A model generated the notes under the pieces. It searched no databases, was not told the DNA's origin, and was given only the letters and a program-made list of their open reading frames with translations. From Paramecium octaurelia (Eukaryota > Ciliophora > Oligohymenophorea > Peniculida > Parameciidae), in the NCBI GenBank assembly GCA_905182995.1, contig CAJJDP010000011.1, positions 508,432-572,431 of the forward strand: 64,000 nucleotides of DNA, given 5' to 3'. Both the position numbers and the translations under genes were made by a program. Numbering within the stretch: the first letter of the stretch is position 1; each line of letters begins with the position of its first letter. Positions 11,941-24,399 of the stretch are shown here, piece after piece.

Positions 11941-13824
11941 ATGGCATCAGCATCTAAAGAAAAGAGAATAAAGAAAAAAGAGAAGGAGGAGCAAATATAA
12001 AGCAAATCATTAGGAAATTTTCACAATTTAGAATTATTATGTAAAGCAGATGACAGATAAAAAAAAACACTGTAGAAAATAATCAAATAAAAACCTGATC
12101 TTGCAAAAAGTTTAAATATTTATGCTGATGGAGTCAAATACTACTTAGCACGTTAGCAATAGCGAGACAAATTACTGGCTGGAAAAGAGTCTCCCTTAGC
12201 TGACGTAACGGAGGAGCAAGTCTAAATCCCTGTTTTACCCTCTATCTCAAATCGTTAAATAGTTAGATAATTTAAGCAAGACCCATTGAACGCAAAAAAA
12301 CTATCAGAAAGCTTAGAAAAAGCAAACAAAAGGTAGTATCATACTAACAATTACACACCTTTTGCAAATCGATAAAAAGTTAACATCATTTAAACTTAAA
12401 ATCCTCCTTTAAAAATAAACAGAGAAAAAGAGTTGCCAAAACTTAAAGTAAAGAAATAAAATCTTACATAGTTTAATTATTATATAGGACCTGGAAATAA
12501 TGGCGAATTGGTAAAACGTATTTTATAAAAAAGAGAATAATATTGGAGTGCTGTGCCTTAATAATTTCAATATAAGCATTTTATATGGCAGCAATCCTAC
12601 TTCGGTATGGATTTTAATAGACTCTCAGCTTCAGACAGCCTATTTACAAGGGTGATGTATAACTTTTTTGAATTCCATAAAAATATCACATCTAAATCTG
12701 GTACTAAATTTGTCAAATAAGATAGGGTTGTCAATATCTTTACTACAGTACTATAACAATATAGAGAAAACATTTGACGTCATTCCCTTGGTGTTCATCA
12801 TAAATTTTAAGAACTCAGATTGGATGAAAGACGTGTAATAATTTACTGAATTTTATTGTAATAATAATCCACTAACTTAAACTTCCATGAAAACTAATTT
12901 AGATTTTGACTTTTATGTATCCAATCTTCCTGCAAACAAAGTAAATTATAATGGAATAAAAACATATAAAATGCAAGAAACATTAACAAACAAGACTCAA
13001 TATCTATGGCTACTTAAGCCTGCAGATTGGAATAGAGGAGAAGGAGTCCATGTATTCAATACATTGGAGGAAGTTGAAACACTCATAAAATCGTACTATT
13101 ATGGCAAGGGTAATTATGAATGCAAAGAATTTGTGATTTAGAAATACATTGAAAGGCCATTGCTATTGGGAGGAAGGAAATTCGATATAAGATGTTGGGT
13201 ATTGATTACTCAAGAGATGCACTACTATTTATTTAGGGAAGCCTATATAAGGACAAGTGGAACAACATTTTCTTTAGAGAATGTAAATATATATATTGAT
13301 TAAACCATATTAGAAAGATAGATACATTCATTTGACGAATAATGCAGTTCAAAAAAATGCTTAGAACTATGGATAATTTGAAGATGGAAATTAATTATCC
13401 TTAAAACGATTTCAGAAGCAATTGGAGTAAGATCTCATTGATATTCGATAGTTAATAAGAAACTAAATACGATTTTCGAAAGGAAGGGTGGCCAAAAATA
13501 AAGGAGGTTGTGAAACTTACTTTGAGTTCAACTAGACTGAATAAGAGGAATAGAAAGTATGGGATGCAAGTATTGGGTTACGATTTTATGATTGATGAAA
13601 ATCTTAAGTTGTGGCTCATCGAAGTTAATGCTAATCCTTGTATTGAGGAGAGCTCGAATCTATTGAAAATGCTGATCCCAAGGATGTTAGACGATGCTTT
13701 CAAACTTACTGTTGATAAGGTTTTTACTCCAGATGTAGATTTTGGGATGCAGTAACCGAAATTTAAAGTAGATGAGTATGATGACTCAGAGAATATGTGG
13801 GAACAATTGGGAGTGTGTGGATGA
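11941..13824 (+). CDS. tubulin--tyrosine ligase-like protein (TTLL family, 602 aa)
   Basis: ATP-grasp enzyme that adds amino acids (commonly Glu or Gly) to tubulin tails, acting on axonemal and cortical microtubules. Visible signatures in order: LWLLKPADWNRGEGVHVF (ATP-binding loop), GGRKFDIRCWVLI, RYIHLTNNAVQKNAQNYG, YGMQVLGYDFMIDENLKLWL and IEVNANPCIEESSNLL (metal-binding Glu/Asn). The first 230 residues are basic and Gln-rich, an extension beyond the catalytic core. Three introns of 19, 31 and 25 nt are all needed to keep the TTL motifs in frame. Which amino acid it transfers cannot be told from the sequence. Confidence 0.92.
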
Positions 13825-13898
13825 ATAAATTAGCTAAAATAAGTATATTTATATGATTATAATATATATAAAGATTTAAATAAATATTTAAATTAATT

Positions 13899-15121
13899 AT
13901 GGATTAATAAACAGAGTAAGACAAACTTGAATCGATAGCTACTCCAGGAGTGTTGGATAAATATTAAAACGCTGGTAAGATCGCAAATGGTAAATTTTTA
14001 AATTGATTATTAAATAGTTGTACTTGAAAAAGTGATCACTAAATTAAAGCCAGAAGCTGATATTGCTTCTATTTGTGCTTTCGGTGACTCAGAAATCAAT
14101 GGAGAACTACAAAAGGTGTATAACAAGAAAGGAATTGAAAAAGGCTTAGCATTCCCAACAACGATTTCTGTAAATTAAATTTGCGGTCATTATTCTCCAT
14201 TAAAGAGTGAATCCAGCTAGCTTGCCAAGGGTGATGTGGCCAAAATGTAAATGTTAATAATAATGTCATAGTGAATTGGGAGTTCATATTGACGGATATA
14301 TTGCCATTGCAGCACACACAGTTGTCGTAGGTGAAGATTAGGTGGAAGGCTAAAAGGCAGATGTCATATTGGCAGCCTATGAATCAGTCTAAGCTTTATT
14401 CAGATCAATAAAGCCAGGAGTCACTAATACAGCTTTGACTAAAATTATCTAATAAATAGCAGATGATCACAAAGTCTCACCATTAGAAGGTGTTTTGAGT
14501 CACGAGGTTAAGAGACACTTCATTGATGGAAACAAAGTCATAATCAATAGAGAAACACAAGAATAAAGAGTCGATGAGGAAGAAATCCAAGTCAACGATG
14601 TTTTTGTATTAGATGTATATATCACAACAGGGGATGGAAAGACCAAAGAAGTATTTACTCATTTCATTATTTTTAGTCTGACGTAAGAACCACAGTTTAC
14701 AAAAGAGCTTTGGATAGACAATATCAATTGAAGACTAAACATGGAAGAGCATTCATGTAGGAAGTTTACGACAAATACCCATCTTTATGCTTCTCATTGA
14801 GAGCATTTGAAGATGAAATCACAGCTAAGTTAGCTGTCTAAGAATGTGCTAAACACGAGTTATTAAATCCATATCCAGTCTTAATCAGTCCAAATAGCTT
14901 TGTAGCATAATTCACAATAACTGTTGCTGTCTTGGCCAACAGCACTCTTTAAGTTTCTGGACTCAAATTAGATGAAACCAAATTCAAACCTGCTCATGAT
15001 CTTAATGATCCAGCACTTAAGGAATTATTGAAAGTATATAATGCGGTTTCTAATATTTTAGTTACCTATGGACAAGGAATCACAAAAAAAAAGACAATTA
15101 GAGTAAAAACAAAAAGCTTGA
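13899..15121 (+). CDS. PA2G4: PA2G4/EBP1 family protein (371 aa)
   Basis: Pita-bread fold related to methionine aminopeptidase but known in this family to be non-catalytic; EBP1 binds ribosomes near the exit tunnel and RNA. Recognised from VLDKYQNAGKIAN at the start, EKVITKLKPEADIASICAFG, AFPTTISVNQICGHYSPLKS, HIDGYIAIAAHTVV and the ending KELLK followed by a basic Lys/Gln tail. Length matches the family. Four introns (28, 25, 26 and 28 nt). The last one removes an alternative frame and brings in the expected basic C-terminus. Confidence 0.93.
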
Positions 15122-15193
15122 TGATATATATATCAATAGTAACAATAGGTATATTAGTATAATATTATCTCATATTTAATTCGAATATATTAT

Positions 15194-15751
15194 TCAAAAT
15201 CCTATCTCTTCGTTTACTTTTTTTAAAATCTCGTGTTCATAGTTGCAATAAAAGTCATATTGATATATTAAATGAGGAATCGATGGTTTATATTGCTGTG
15301 GCACAACCTTTATCAACTCATATAGCATTTTAGCATTTTCCTTTATTGAACAACATAAAATCTTAGCATCCTCCTTCTTAATGTAATTTATTGTCTGAGC
15401 ATATTTACTCCACACTTCCTCTGTTATAAATGGAGGATCAATCAAAATTATATCAAAAGTGTTCTTCAATTATTCTAATCCTTCTATAGGCTTATTGAAA
15501 TCATAAAACACAAACCCTTTCTCTTTATTCAGTTTAAGATCAAATTCAAAAAGTGCTGAATTCTACTTTACTTCCTGATTCTTTAAACTGCAATAAATAG
15601 ATGGAGTTGATAGGAATGCTATCTTCTACCCATTCTAATAAATTGACTCAATATGATCAACCAAGAATTCAATTGTTTATTCTGAAAACCAATACTAGTT
15701 CAAAGTACTATCTTCTGCTTTCTTTGCAAGAAATAAATTTTTCTTTTTCAT
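15194..15751 (-). CDS. EEF1AKMT1: EEF1AKMT1/EFM5-type lysine methyltransferase (185 aa)
   Basis: SAM-dependent methyltransferase that in yeast and animals methylates a lysine of translation factor eEF1A. Seen: QYWFSEQTIEFLVDHI, AFLSTPSIYCSLKN, FVFYDFNKPIEGLEQLKN, and the catalytic DPPF tetrad in FDIILIDPPFITEEVW followed by KYAQTI. Single exon, length typical of the family. It converges with PA2G4, 72 bases apart, so the two translation-related genes sit tail to tail. Confident in family; the target residue is inferred. Confidence 0.92.
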
Positions 15752-15811
15752 ATTAATATATATATTATTAATAAAACACAAAAAAGTATTTATCATCAAG
15801 AATTCAAACTC

Positions 15812-16420
15812 TCATTACTAATCATTATCATTCTCAATATCTTAATTATTTTCATCCTCTATTTCTTCATTACCTTAATCCTGATTATCTTAAATCTAAT
15901 CTTTATTATCATCAATCTCTTCCTCTTTTTATTCATCTTCATTATTTTCAAAATTTTATATTTCCCGCATTTCTTCATGTTCTTCTCCCTAATCCAACAC
16001 ATTCTCTTATTAAATGCCGTTTTCTTAAGAAGATTGCAATAAATGAAGATCTAATTACGATCAGTTATTTCATACTTTGTATAGATTCAGCTATGTCCTA
16101 AAAATCAATTGCTTTTAAAGTCATTAAAATATCGTCTTTTGTTATTTGCATTCTCTTTTTCTCATTCTTTTTCTTTCTATTTTCCTCTTTAATGACTGTT
16201 ACCCTGGAATTATTAATTTTTCATACATATGACTCAAATAAAATACGAAAAGACTTAGACATCTATTAAATTTATCTCGAAATGCTTTTTATGCTGTTAT
16301 ATTATCACCAAGTATCTTTTTAATAAATTCACCAATTTGTTTTTATTAAAATAAAGGAAAATTAGAAGTTTCATTATCATCTTCTACTGCTTATAAATTA
16401 TCTAAAACTTCTTCATCCAT
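15812..16420 (-). CDS. POLE3/CHRAC17/Dpb4-like histone-fold protein (186 aa)
   Basis: A histone-fold subunit of the type shared by DNA polymerase epsilon and the CHRAC/ISWI remodeller. Residues 20-115 carry the fold: FIKKILGDNITAQKAFRDKF, then NRCLSLFVFYLSHM, a Lys-rich loop, and MQITKDDILMTLKAIDFQDI. The last 70 residues are strongly acidic (Glu/Asp/Asn/Gln), as is typical for POLE3-type proteins. Two introns (23 and 25 nt) are both required; unspliced, the histone fold is lost. The paralog NF-YB cannot be fully excluded, but the acidic tail favours POLE3. Confidence 0.75.
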
Positions 16421-16540
16421 TAGAATAAAAAATTAAATAAAATAAATTAGATTATTCAATAATTAATATAATTAAGTTGTTATTTGATTGGCTCGCTTAT
16501 CTAAGTTAAGTTATTAACATCATATCCATTAAATTATGCT

Positions 16541-17429
16541 TCATATTAGTAAATTAATACTCTCTATTGAGTTTCTTCTAACCAATTGAGAATTCTATTC
16601 GATCAACTCCCCTTTTTTTTCATTTACAATAGATATATATTTAGAATCAAATAATCTTAAGATTGCTATAAACTCAATTATTATTTCATAGCTAATAAGG
16701 GATTTCAAAGTAATCAACAGATAAATCAATGATTATATCTACACCTCACTTAAGATGTCATACCATAAGATATACTGTTTTATATCTTGAACATTATCAT
16801 ATCAATATACCTAGTTATATCTGAATCAGTAATTTAAGACAGTTAACTTTTTTAATGAACTTTTTTCCTTTTATTGACTCCAAAATATTAATGCTTATTT
16901 TTTAATGAAGATTTTAGAGATGCATGTATTATAATCCAAAATCATTCAGGTCTTAAAAATCCTCTCCATATACTAAATGAAATACTAGTTTGATCCTCAC
17001 TAAATCTATGCATTCTTTCTACATGATATCTTATGCCCCTTGCCGGAATTTAATCTAAAGACAAAAAATATTATCTCTATCTTAAAATGAATAATAGATA
17101 GCAATCAATTATTAATGAAATTATTTTACGAATTTTTTGGGTTACTCGAATTGTTCTTTTCATATATCACTGAATTTACCCTTTATTTGCACTAATTCAG
17201 GCCTTTTAATCTTTACATGGTTTTTAAACAGCAAATATTCAGAAAGGAAATTTATTGTGTTAAATTTGGCTTAAATATTAGAGATTTCTTGAATGATAAG
17301 CTGAAGTGGATCAGCATGATTAAACTGAAAATTCCTATATTCTTTGAAAAATGGCAAAAGAGGAATGATCATTTTTAGTCAACCCTACTCCAATAAAACA
17401 GTTAGAAAACCTAGATGATTGTAAACCAT
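16541..17429 (-). CDS. hypothetical protein (262 aa)
   Basis: Begins MVYNHLGLTKNDHSSFAIF. Helical, hydrophobic/charged mix without catalytic motifs. Four introns (26, 25, 24 and 25 nt); read without the first two, a TGA at 17379-17381 sits in frame, and splicing removes it. Not a family I know. It could contain helical repeats by composition. Confidence 0.6.
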
Positions 17430-17625
17430 CTATGTTTCTAAATTAATATCAGATTTGTCTTGTTTTTACCTTAACGTGAATCTTATCTAGAATGGGGAAT
17501 TCTATAATTCAAAACATATATAAGAATTATTTAAATATTTTATAAATTGAATTTATAATAATAATTACGAAAGAATTCATTATTTAAATAATCGACTTAT
17601 TATTATTATAACTATAATTATATTA

Positions 17626-18789
17626 ATGAATCGAGAACTCGAGGAAACTTCTTAAAACCAAGAAAATAAAATTTCAAAAGATGAAGATGAAAAGAAGTTC
17701 AAATTACTTAAAGAGCATTTTAGAGTTTAATTCAAAGAATCATATAAATATATAGGTAAAATTATTCTCTAGCGTATTAGGTTTTAATTTACTTTTCAGT
17801 TTTGGAAAGTACTTAGTTTGTTTTTATAGTTTATAGCAACGCGATCAACAATGCGATGTTAATCCATTATTTGTTTGGTTGACCATTGTTGGCATGTATG
17901 AATTTTTCAATTCGATCAGGTATTTATTCCTTACATGTTTTAGGTATTTGGCTGTGCTCTATTCATTATAAATGAATTCAAAAGATATCTTTTTACTAGT
18001 CATGGCAGAAATGTTGACGAAGGATTCTGAAGAATAAATGAATCTTTAAGGAATGGAAGAAAAGAATAAGTAAAAAAATAATTCTAAAATAAACTTTAGA
18101 CGAAATCAAATAAAAACTCTCATCAAAATGAAATTATCAACGAGAGACATAAGATAAGAAGAATTAATAGCTGAACCACCATTTACTCAATATGAAATAA
18201 TACACTAAGCAGAGGCATTGAATAAATACACTCGTCTTATGAAAGTCTACAATTAATTCATCTTCTACCTTATATTTACAGGAGGTAACATCGCATACTT
18301 CCAATCAGATTCCAATGATTGTGATGATAGTAACTCTTTTCAATTAATTTAATACTAGGTTTAAACAATGTTACTTTTGTTCTACTTCTGATAGGGTATT
18401 TGTTTTCTGCTTTTCTGATTATTGGATTTGGATTGGCCATAATATCAATGGCCTTATATATGCCTATTATCCTCTTTCTATTTATATTTAAAACTCTAGG
18501 TAAAATATTCAAGAGACTTCAAACTAAAGTAATAATGCTAATTCAATTTTAGAATAAGTTCAAAAAAATGAAAAAGTTCGAATACAAAAGTGGCCCTGAG
18601 TTCTCTGCCATCTAACAATGCAATATTTGTATGTGTGATTATGAAGATAATGATTTAATAGTACAATTGCCATGCAGTATTAAGTAAATCGACCATTTTA
18701 TATATTATAGGCATCATTTCCATGATCATTGTCTTCAACAATGGGTTATTATTAAATAGTAATGTCCCGTCTGTCGTAAATTAATTTGA
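17626..18789 (+). CDS. multi-pass membrane RING-H2 E3 ubiquitin ligase (352-360 aa)
   Basis: Several hydrophobic segments: one near residues 60-85 (LLFSFGKYLVCFYS and LFVWLTIVGMYEFF) and a long pair near 215-260 (VTFVLLLIGYLFSAFLIIGF onward). A C-terminal RING-H2 has C-N-I-C, P-C-S-I-K-H-H-F-H-D-H-C and C-P-V-C ligands, ending RKLI. Introns of 25, 29 and 27 nt; the 27-nt one sits inside the RING between Lys and His and gives correct RING spacing. A 24-nt GT-AG stretch near 17920 has no stop and may be coding instead. It differs from the RING-H2 gene at 5.8 kb, which has one helix and an EGF motif. Confidence 0.82.
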
Positions 18790-18844
18790 AAATATATTTA
18801 CACATCTATAATTTAAACTATAAAATAAAGAAGTTTCATATTAT

Positions 18845-19138
18845 TCATTTCCAAACCACTATAGTGATTTATCCCTTGATTGCTTACAAGTAATATCCTT
18901 CTTCATGTGTTACGAAAATCCCAAAATTCTTCCCAACCACACAATGCCAAGGACCTGTGTGTCTCTTATCCAATCTATTATTTGTTCAAATATTTTACTC
19001 TCTCTTAATGTAATATGCAATGTCTCTTTCGTTGCTATGTTTTTTAAGATTTTCAAGAATTATATATTGAGCATCCTTTAATAAATCACTCGACATGTCA
19101 CATAATTTAATATTTATTTATTACGCTGGGTCGGCCAT
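18845..19138 (-). CDS. DYNLL: LC8-type dynein light chain (89 aa)
   Basis: Small dimeric hub protein of dynein motors and axonemes. Recognised by [20 protein letters not shown], then [20 protein letters not shown] and the beta-strand tail QAIKGQITIVVWK. Length of 89 residues equals the family. One 24-nt intron containing an in-frame TGA. It starts only 60 bases upstream of, and divergent from, the next plus-strand gene. Confidence 0.93.
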
Positions 19139-19197
19139 CTAAATCTAATAATTTATATTAAAATTATTAACAAATTATATTTATTATTAACTGCCAC

Positions 19198-19704
19198 ATG
19201 AAACCCAATGACCTTCTCCAAGAATTTACTGATTTTAGGCGAAAACTAAAAGCTGATATATAAAAAACTGATTTTTCTAAAAGTCCATCAAAAAATTATA
19301 CCAAAACATAGAGTTCACCTTAAAAGACGAATTCAGGTTTCAAATAAAAAATTAATTTCTCAAAACACAAAAGCCAATTACAGGAGAGATGTAATACAAT
19401 TTCATCAACCTAAAATTAAAACTATTATTCTTAGATTTACAATCCTTTATTCTAATGTATAACACATGAAAAATTGGGTTCGCAGCAACCAAATATGCAA
19501 TCACTCAAATCATCTAAATTTACAAATAAGAAAAAGTAGAATATCACTGATAGAATACTGAGTTACACCTAATTAAATAATTTTTGCTTTACGCTTTAAT
19601 AGATTTAAGATGAAGATATTAGAGAATTACCGAATGAATATAAACAGCTTTTAATATAATTAGCATAATTAATATAGGAAAAAATTGGAGTAAATGATTT
19701 CTGA
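19198..19704 (+). CDS. basic hypothetical protein (168 aa)
   Basis: Single exon, begins MKPNDLLQEFTDFRRKLKAD. The body is Ser/Lys/Gln-rich and disordered, with a short helical end (LPNEYKQLLIQLAQLIQEKI). No family recognised. The close divergent promoter shared with LC8 suggests, but does not prove, a ciliary role. Confidence 0.55.
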
Positions 19705-19777
19705 ATGGTACTAACACTATTTGAACATATATTATAAAAATACTTGAATATAAAGATTAAATAAGTTATTAGCACAA

Positions 19778-20182
19778 TCATTGTTCATGCAATTTTTCTT
19801 AGTAATTTTGATTGAATTGTTGGAATGTATCAATTTTATTTACTTCATAAAAAGGGGACTCTAAAAGGATTTCATTTACGTTCTCTTTATTTTCTTCTTC
19901 CATCTTTATGGACTTATTTGAATGTTATTTTTGTTTCTAAGCATGTTTAATTTATGGATGGACATCCAATGTTTCTTGTTGCAATAATTTAAAATCACTA
20001 ATTTTTTCATCAACTAGAGGAAATCTAAATTTTATTTTCTAATCTTTAAAAGCAAATATTGCACTCTTATTACAAGGTGTGTTTTTTTATCCTTACGCCG
20101 AAACATGGTTACTTTATTTTTATTTTTCTTTAGAACTTTAAAAAGGGGATTATTTTGAACTTCTTTGAAATTCTAATTCCAT
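19778..20182 (-). CDS. hypothetical protein (134 aa)
   Basis: Single exon, begins MELEFQRSSKQSPFQSSKEK and ends NYQEKLHEQ. Charged, Gln/Lys/Glu-rich and probably disordered; contains KENVNEILLESPFYEV as a possible short ordered patch. It converges with the preceding plus-strand gene, 73 bases apart. No function can be assigned. Confidence 0.5.
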
Positions 20183-20481
20183 CTATTTCGAAGTAATTTT
20201 TTTATTATAAATTAATTTTTAAATGTCAGAAATAAAGTTCAATTATGAATATTATTATGCTCTTAAATAAATTAAAATGTTACATGATCGATCCATAAAA
20301 AATATAAAACTAATTTACATTTTAAATAATTACTCAATTTCCACTAGCATTTTAAAATTAAAAACTATAAGTGGAACTCAAAAATCACATAGAGAATAGA
20401 TAATCAAGAGGCAAGAGATTAACATAATATGAAAATAATTCTTATTTTATTTGATTTTCAATATTATTCAATATTAATAAA

Positions 20482-21582
20482 ATGTAATCCTAAGAAAATT
20501 GGTTAGATAACTCTATAGAACCATTTCAAAAGTTTGAATAAGTAAAATATATATTAAAATATAGGCGCATTCTAATTCCATTGAATGCTTGTAATTTAAC
20601 CCTACTAATCAATCAGAGTTGGCGACAGGCTCTCATGATAAATTAATAAAAATATGGGATGTTACCAAGTAAAAAGAATCAGCTAAGTTTTCAGGTCACA
20701 AGTATTTATAATTTATTTTACTTTAGAGAAGGAATTTGGTCACTCAGTTATTCTCTTGATGGAAAATAAATTTTTAGCGGATCTCCTGATAAATCAATTT
20801 TAGTTTGGGATGCTAAGAGCGGAAAGACTGTTTAAGCTTTAAAAGAGCACAAAAATAGAGTAGAATATTGATTAAACAATTAGATATACTGGATTCAAGT
20901 GAGTGATAATGGATTATATTTAGCAAGTGGAGGGTAAGATGGGCATCTCATACTATGGGATTTGCGAAAGTTGAAACTTATAAAAGATCTTTAAAGTAAT
21001 CGAATCTATTAAAATTTAGTATCTATGGATATTGTTTACAATATTAATTTCAGTCAATAAAGCAAATACTTTTTTACTGGAGACTCTATGGGAGTTATCA
21101 AAGCTTATGATAGTTAAAAAATAGAAGAAATTTAAAACACAAAACCCACATAAAAGAATAAATGTTATGCAATTTAATCATTAAAAATATCAGAAGATAA
21201 CTATAAATTATTTGTAGCCTCAAAGGTAATTATAACTTATATTTTCAAAGAATCAAAGCATTAGTGAGTATAATTTTGATGGGAAGAAGAAAGAATTAAC
21301 AAAAATTAATTAATCCCCAGTTCATTGTGATAGCGTATTAAAGTTTTTATAAAAAATTAGGTTCATTGTATAAATTTTGATAAAGATAAAAGAAGATTTG
21401 GAACTGGTGCTAGAGATGGAGCTACAAGGGTTTGGTAAACTGAAAGGAAGGGGCAATTTTATAATCCATTGTATAATCTGATCGGACATAAATAAAGAGT
21501 TACTGCAATTGAATTTCATGGCACTGGAAAGATTATTGCTACTTGCAGTTGGGATTAAAATATCCATTTATATAAAATATGA
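20482..21582 (+). CDS. WD40 repeat protein (325 aa)
   Basis: A seven-bladed beta-propeller by length. Typical blades are visible: ELATGSHDKLIKIWDVTKQK, GIWSLSYSLDGKQIFSGSPD with SILVWDAKSGKTV, and YLASGGQDGHLILWDLRKLK, with two weaker blades and GTGARDGATRVWQTERKG before a final blade ending in Tyr-Lys-Ile. Five introns (23, 25, 24, 25 and 26 nt) separate the blades. The propeller class is certain; the specific partner complex cannot be named. Confidence 0.88.
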
Positions 21583-22144
21583 ACGTATATAAGGCGTATA
21601 TTGTTCTATTTAATTAATATAAAATTAAATAATACTATGTTAACTAATTCTTAAGGAAATGGAAAATAAGTCTTGTTTAGTACCATATAAAATTCTGAAA
21701 TGCCTTTGGAATAGCTAGGGGATTAAATGCAATTAAACATATCAAAAAATTTTAGATTATATTATTCATTTTGATATACAACAAAACTATTATAGTTAAG
21801 GAATAATAGCTATTGATAAGTAGTTCATTTACTATCTAGCCATCTACATTTATTTTTTCCTCATATTATTACATAAAAACAATATTTTAAATGTTGTAGA
21901 AGTTAATCGTAAAATATAAGTATTATAATATATATATATATATAATTATGATATCATCATTGGTTTTAAATAACATTTAAACTGGATGGGAATACCAAGC
22001 AATTGAATATATTAATAACTAATGAAATGATGATTATAAAACGCATAATAATATCAATAAGTTTCTAATTTTCAGTCATTTATAAGCTAATTATAGCTAG
22101 GAATTATAAAAAATAATTAATTTTATTCAAAAAAATAGCTGAGA
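21583..22144. other. intergenic, no gene seen
   Basis: About 560 bases between two plus-strand genes, with a (TA)n run near 21926-21945. No coding frame with a start was convincing on either strand. It includes the presumed promoter of the FHA gene. Confidence 0.5.
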
Positions 22145-23761
22145 ATGAGTTACCAACTTTAACCTAAGCCTCTCTAATTATGTAATTATATGCACTTAAT
22201 TTTGTAGTTTACTATTTACCTTATATTCATCAACTAGCCATTCCAATGGTCCCTTAATACCCAATCTGCAATTTTCCATAATAAGTGAGTCCAATTTACT
22301 AACCAGTAGTCCCAGGGACTTCATAAGATAATTGTATTGTTATAGAGGATGACAATGTAAGCTAATTATCAATAATCTCCAATTAGATTCAGCACCCACT
22401 GAACTAAATTCATTCTATGATTATGCAATCGTAAACCAATAGAGAATAAAATTTCCTTTAAGATGATGTTATGCAATAGGAATAACCTGTATAAAAAATA
22501 ACACATTAAAATAACAATTTGAATGAAAATCAACCCCACATTCGAATTACTGTCTTTAAATAACATTCAAGTTAAACTGACTAAGAATTTATTCTTCAAA
22601 ATGATAGGTAATAGTTTGTATAATAATCTAGAATCTTGGGATCCAATTATAAAAAAGAAATAATTATTGGTAGAAAAAAGCAGTAAGAAGAAAAATAAGA
22701 CACTTGTGATATCTGTATTTATTATTATAATTTAAGATTTACCACATGGGGATAAGAACGTTGAAAAAGTTCACTGCAAAATATTGACTGATTAAGGATT
22801 CTAATTCTCAAATACTCTTACTAAACCTCTTATACTATTCTTTTCTCTTATAAGGAATAATCAACATGCATCAAAACTACCTTTTTAAGTTATAAAGCAT
22901 ATTTATTCTTTTATCAAGTAATTTTTATAATAATCTTAGAAATAAACCTTAATTTTATATTTGCGATAATGGAACCAGAGCTAGCACTTTTGTGAAGATT
23001 AAAAAGGACAAAATAAGAACTATTGAATAAGAAAATACCTATTTGATTGGAGCAGACACATTTTTCCATGTTTTGGAAATGAAATCATAGCCAAAGCAAA
23101 ATAAATCGAAAAAAGTAAAAAAAGACCAAAGCTTTTTCTATAACGCACTTGCGAAAGAACATATAAGAAGAGGAGCTAAAATTCATGGATTGACATTGGA
23201 GGAAACTGAAATGTTGAATGTTACTATGAATGAAATTAAAACAACCAAATAAAAATAAAGAACTTCATAAAAGCTAAGCGAATATGATAGACCCTATTTA
23301 AAAATTACATTCGATAACTAAGCAATTAATTAAATATCAACTCATATTTTTGTTGCCAACTACAATTAAGAATCGGTATATAAAATTGGTAGATCCCAAG
23401 AATGTGACGTATTAGTTAACATTAATACTGTCTCAAGAAAACAAGCTTAAATTATTTATAAAAATAATGAGTACTATTTTTAAACTATTTTAAGATGGTT
23501 CATTCATGACGGAGAAGGATTAAGAGAGTCAGCCAACGGAACTTGGCAATCATTTCAAAACTTTTCATAAAGAAATTATGATAAGAAATTATAACCAAGC
23601 AGACCTTAACTCATTGAAGATTAAATGGAAATTAAAATAAGTGAAAACATCGTCAAATTTGATTTTGTAAACTTTGGTGTTACAAAGAAGTAATTTATAA
23701 ATATAATTCTAGGCGCAAAGTAAATAAAGCTTTAATTCAAGATCTACTTAATATATAGTGA
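22145..23761 (+). CDS. protein with two FHA domains and C-terminal basic patch (507 aa)
   Basis: Forkhead-associated domains bind phosphothreonine peptides. The N-terminus is Pro/Gln-rich (about 170 residues). The first FHA shows KEIIIGRKKQQ, EKVHCKILTDQGF (the conserved His) and FYICDNGTRASTFVKIKK. The second shows SVYKIGRSQECDVLVNINTV, SRKQAQIIYKNN and GEGLRESANGTWQSFQNF. The tail contains KKRKVNK, resembling a nuclear signal. Four introns (26, 22, 22 and 23 nt) are needed; the third lies just before the NGTRAS strand of FHA1. A signalling or nuclear role is inferred from the domains. Confidence 0.82.
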
Positions 23762-24399
23762 AAAATATAAAAAATATATTTTTATTTCAATTTTTCAATT
23801 GCATACATCATCATTTCAGTTGTTCAGCTTTTTTTTATATAGTTTTGATCCAATTTTATATTCAGCATTGGTTTATAAATAACACTAACTATCTAAACCT
23901 TTTTATTTATTTCTAAATAGTCATTTTTTTTATAAATGGATCATTAAAATGATATAAAAGAGTATAACCTCCTAATTAAATATAAAAAAACATGATTTGT
24001 ATTTATAGTGTTATTTAATATTTTCCTTAAATAAAATATACCAGTATTCTTCGTAATTTATCTAGGATGATTGAGAAAGTGATCAAGATTTATGTTTAGT
24101 TCTATACATTTGAGTGTTTCCAATTATTTATTCAATATGATAGATAATTCTTTTAGCTTTTGATTATAAAATTAATAAATCTTTAATTGCTAACTTTATG
24201 TATTTCCCAAATGTATATTGAATTAACTTTCAAAATTACCTAAAATTCTTTATCAGGATTAGTATTATACTAAAACACACTTAAAATCTTGACAACATCA
24301 ATTTAACAAGGAATTACAAGTTGAAGGAATAAAGATTATAAGATAATTGATTTATAAATATTTCATTTGATCAATTCTATATATTAATGCAAATTCAAT
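23762..24399. other. intergenic, weak frames only
   Basis: About 640 bases between the FHA gene and ARPC3 (convergent ends). Minus-strand frames of 60-80 codons look weakly coding (for instance text resembling LKELSIILNKQLETLKC), but they lie in three different registers, have no start, and cannot be joined by normal introns. They could be a gene remnant; more likely chance in a code with one stop. Confidence 0.4.

Noticed and set aside
17379-17381. An in-frame TGA that could suggest readthrough or selenocysteine
   Set aside because: Two normal introns (26 and 25 nt) give a clean frame that avoids it; no readthrough is needed.
21926-21945. (TA)n run as a possible origin or regulatory element
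   Set aside because: Simple AT dinucleotide runs are expected in intergenic DNA of this composition; nothing else supports a function.
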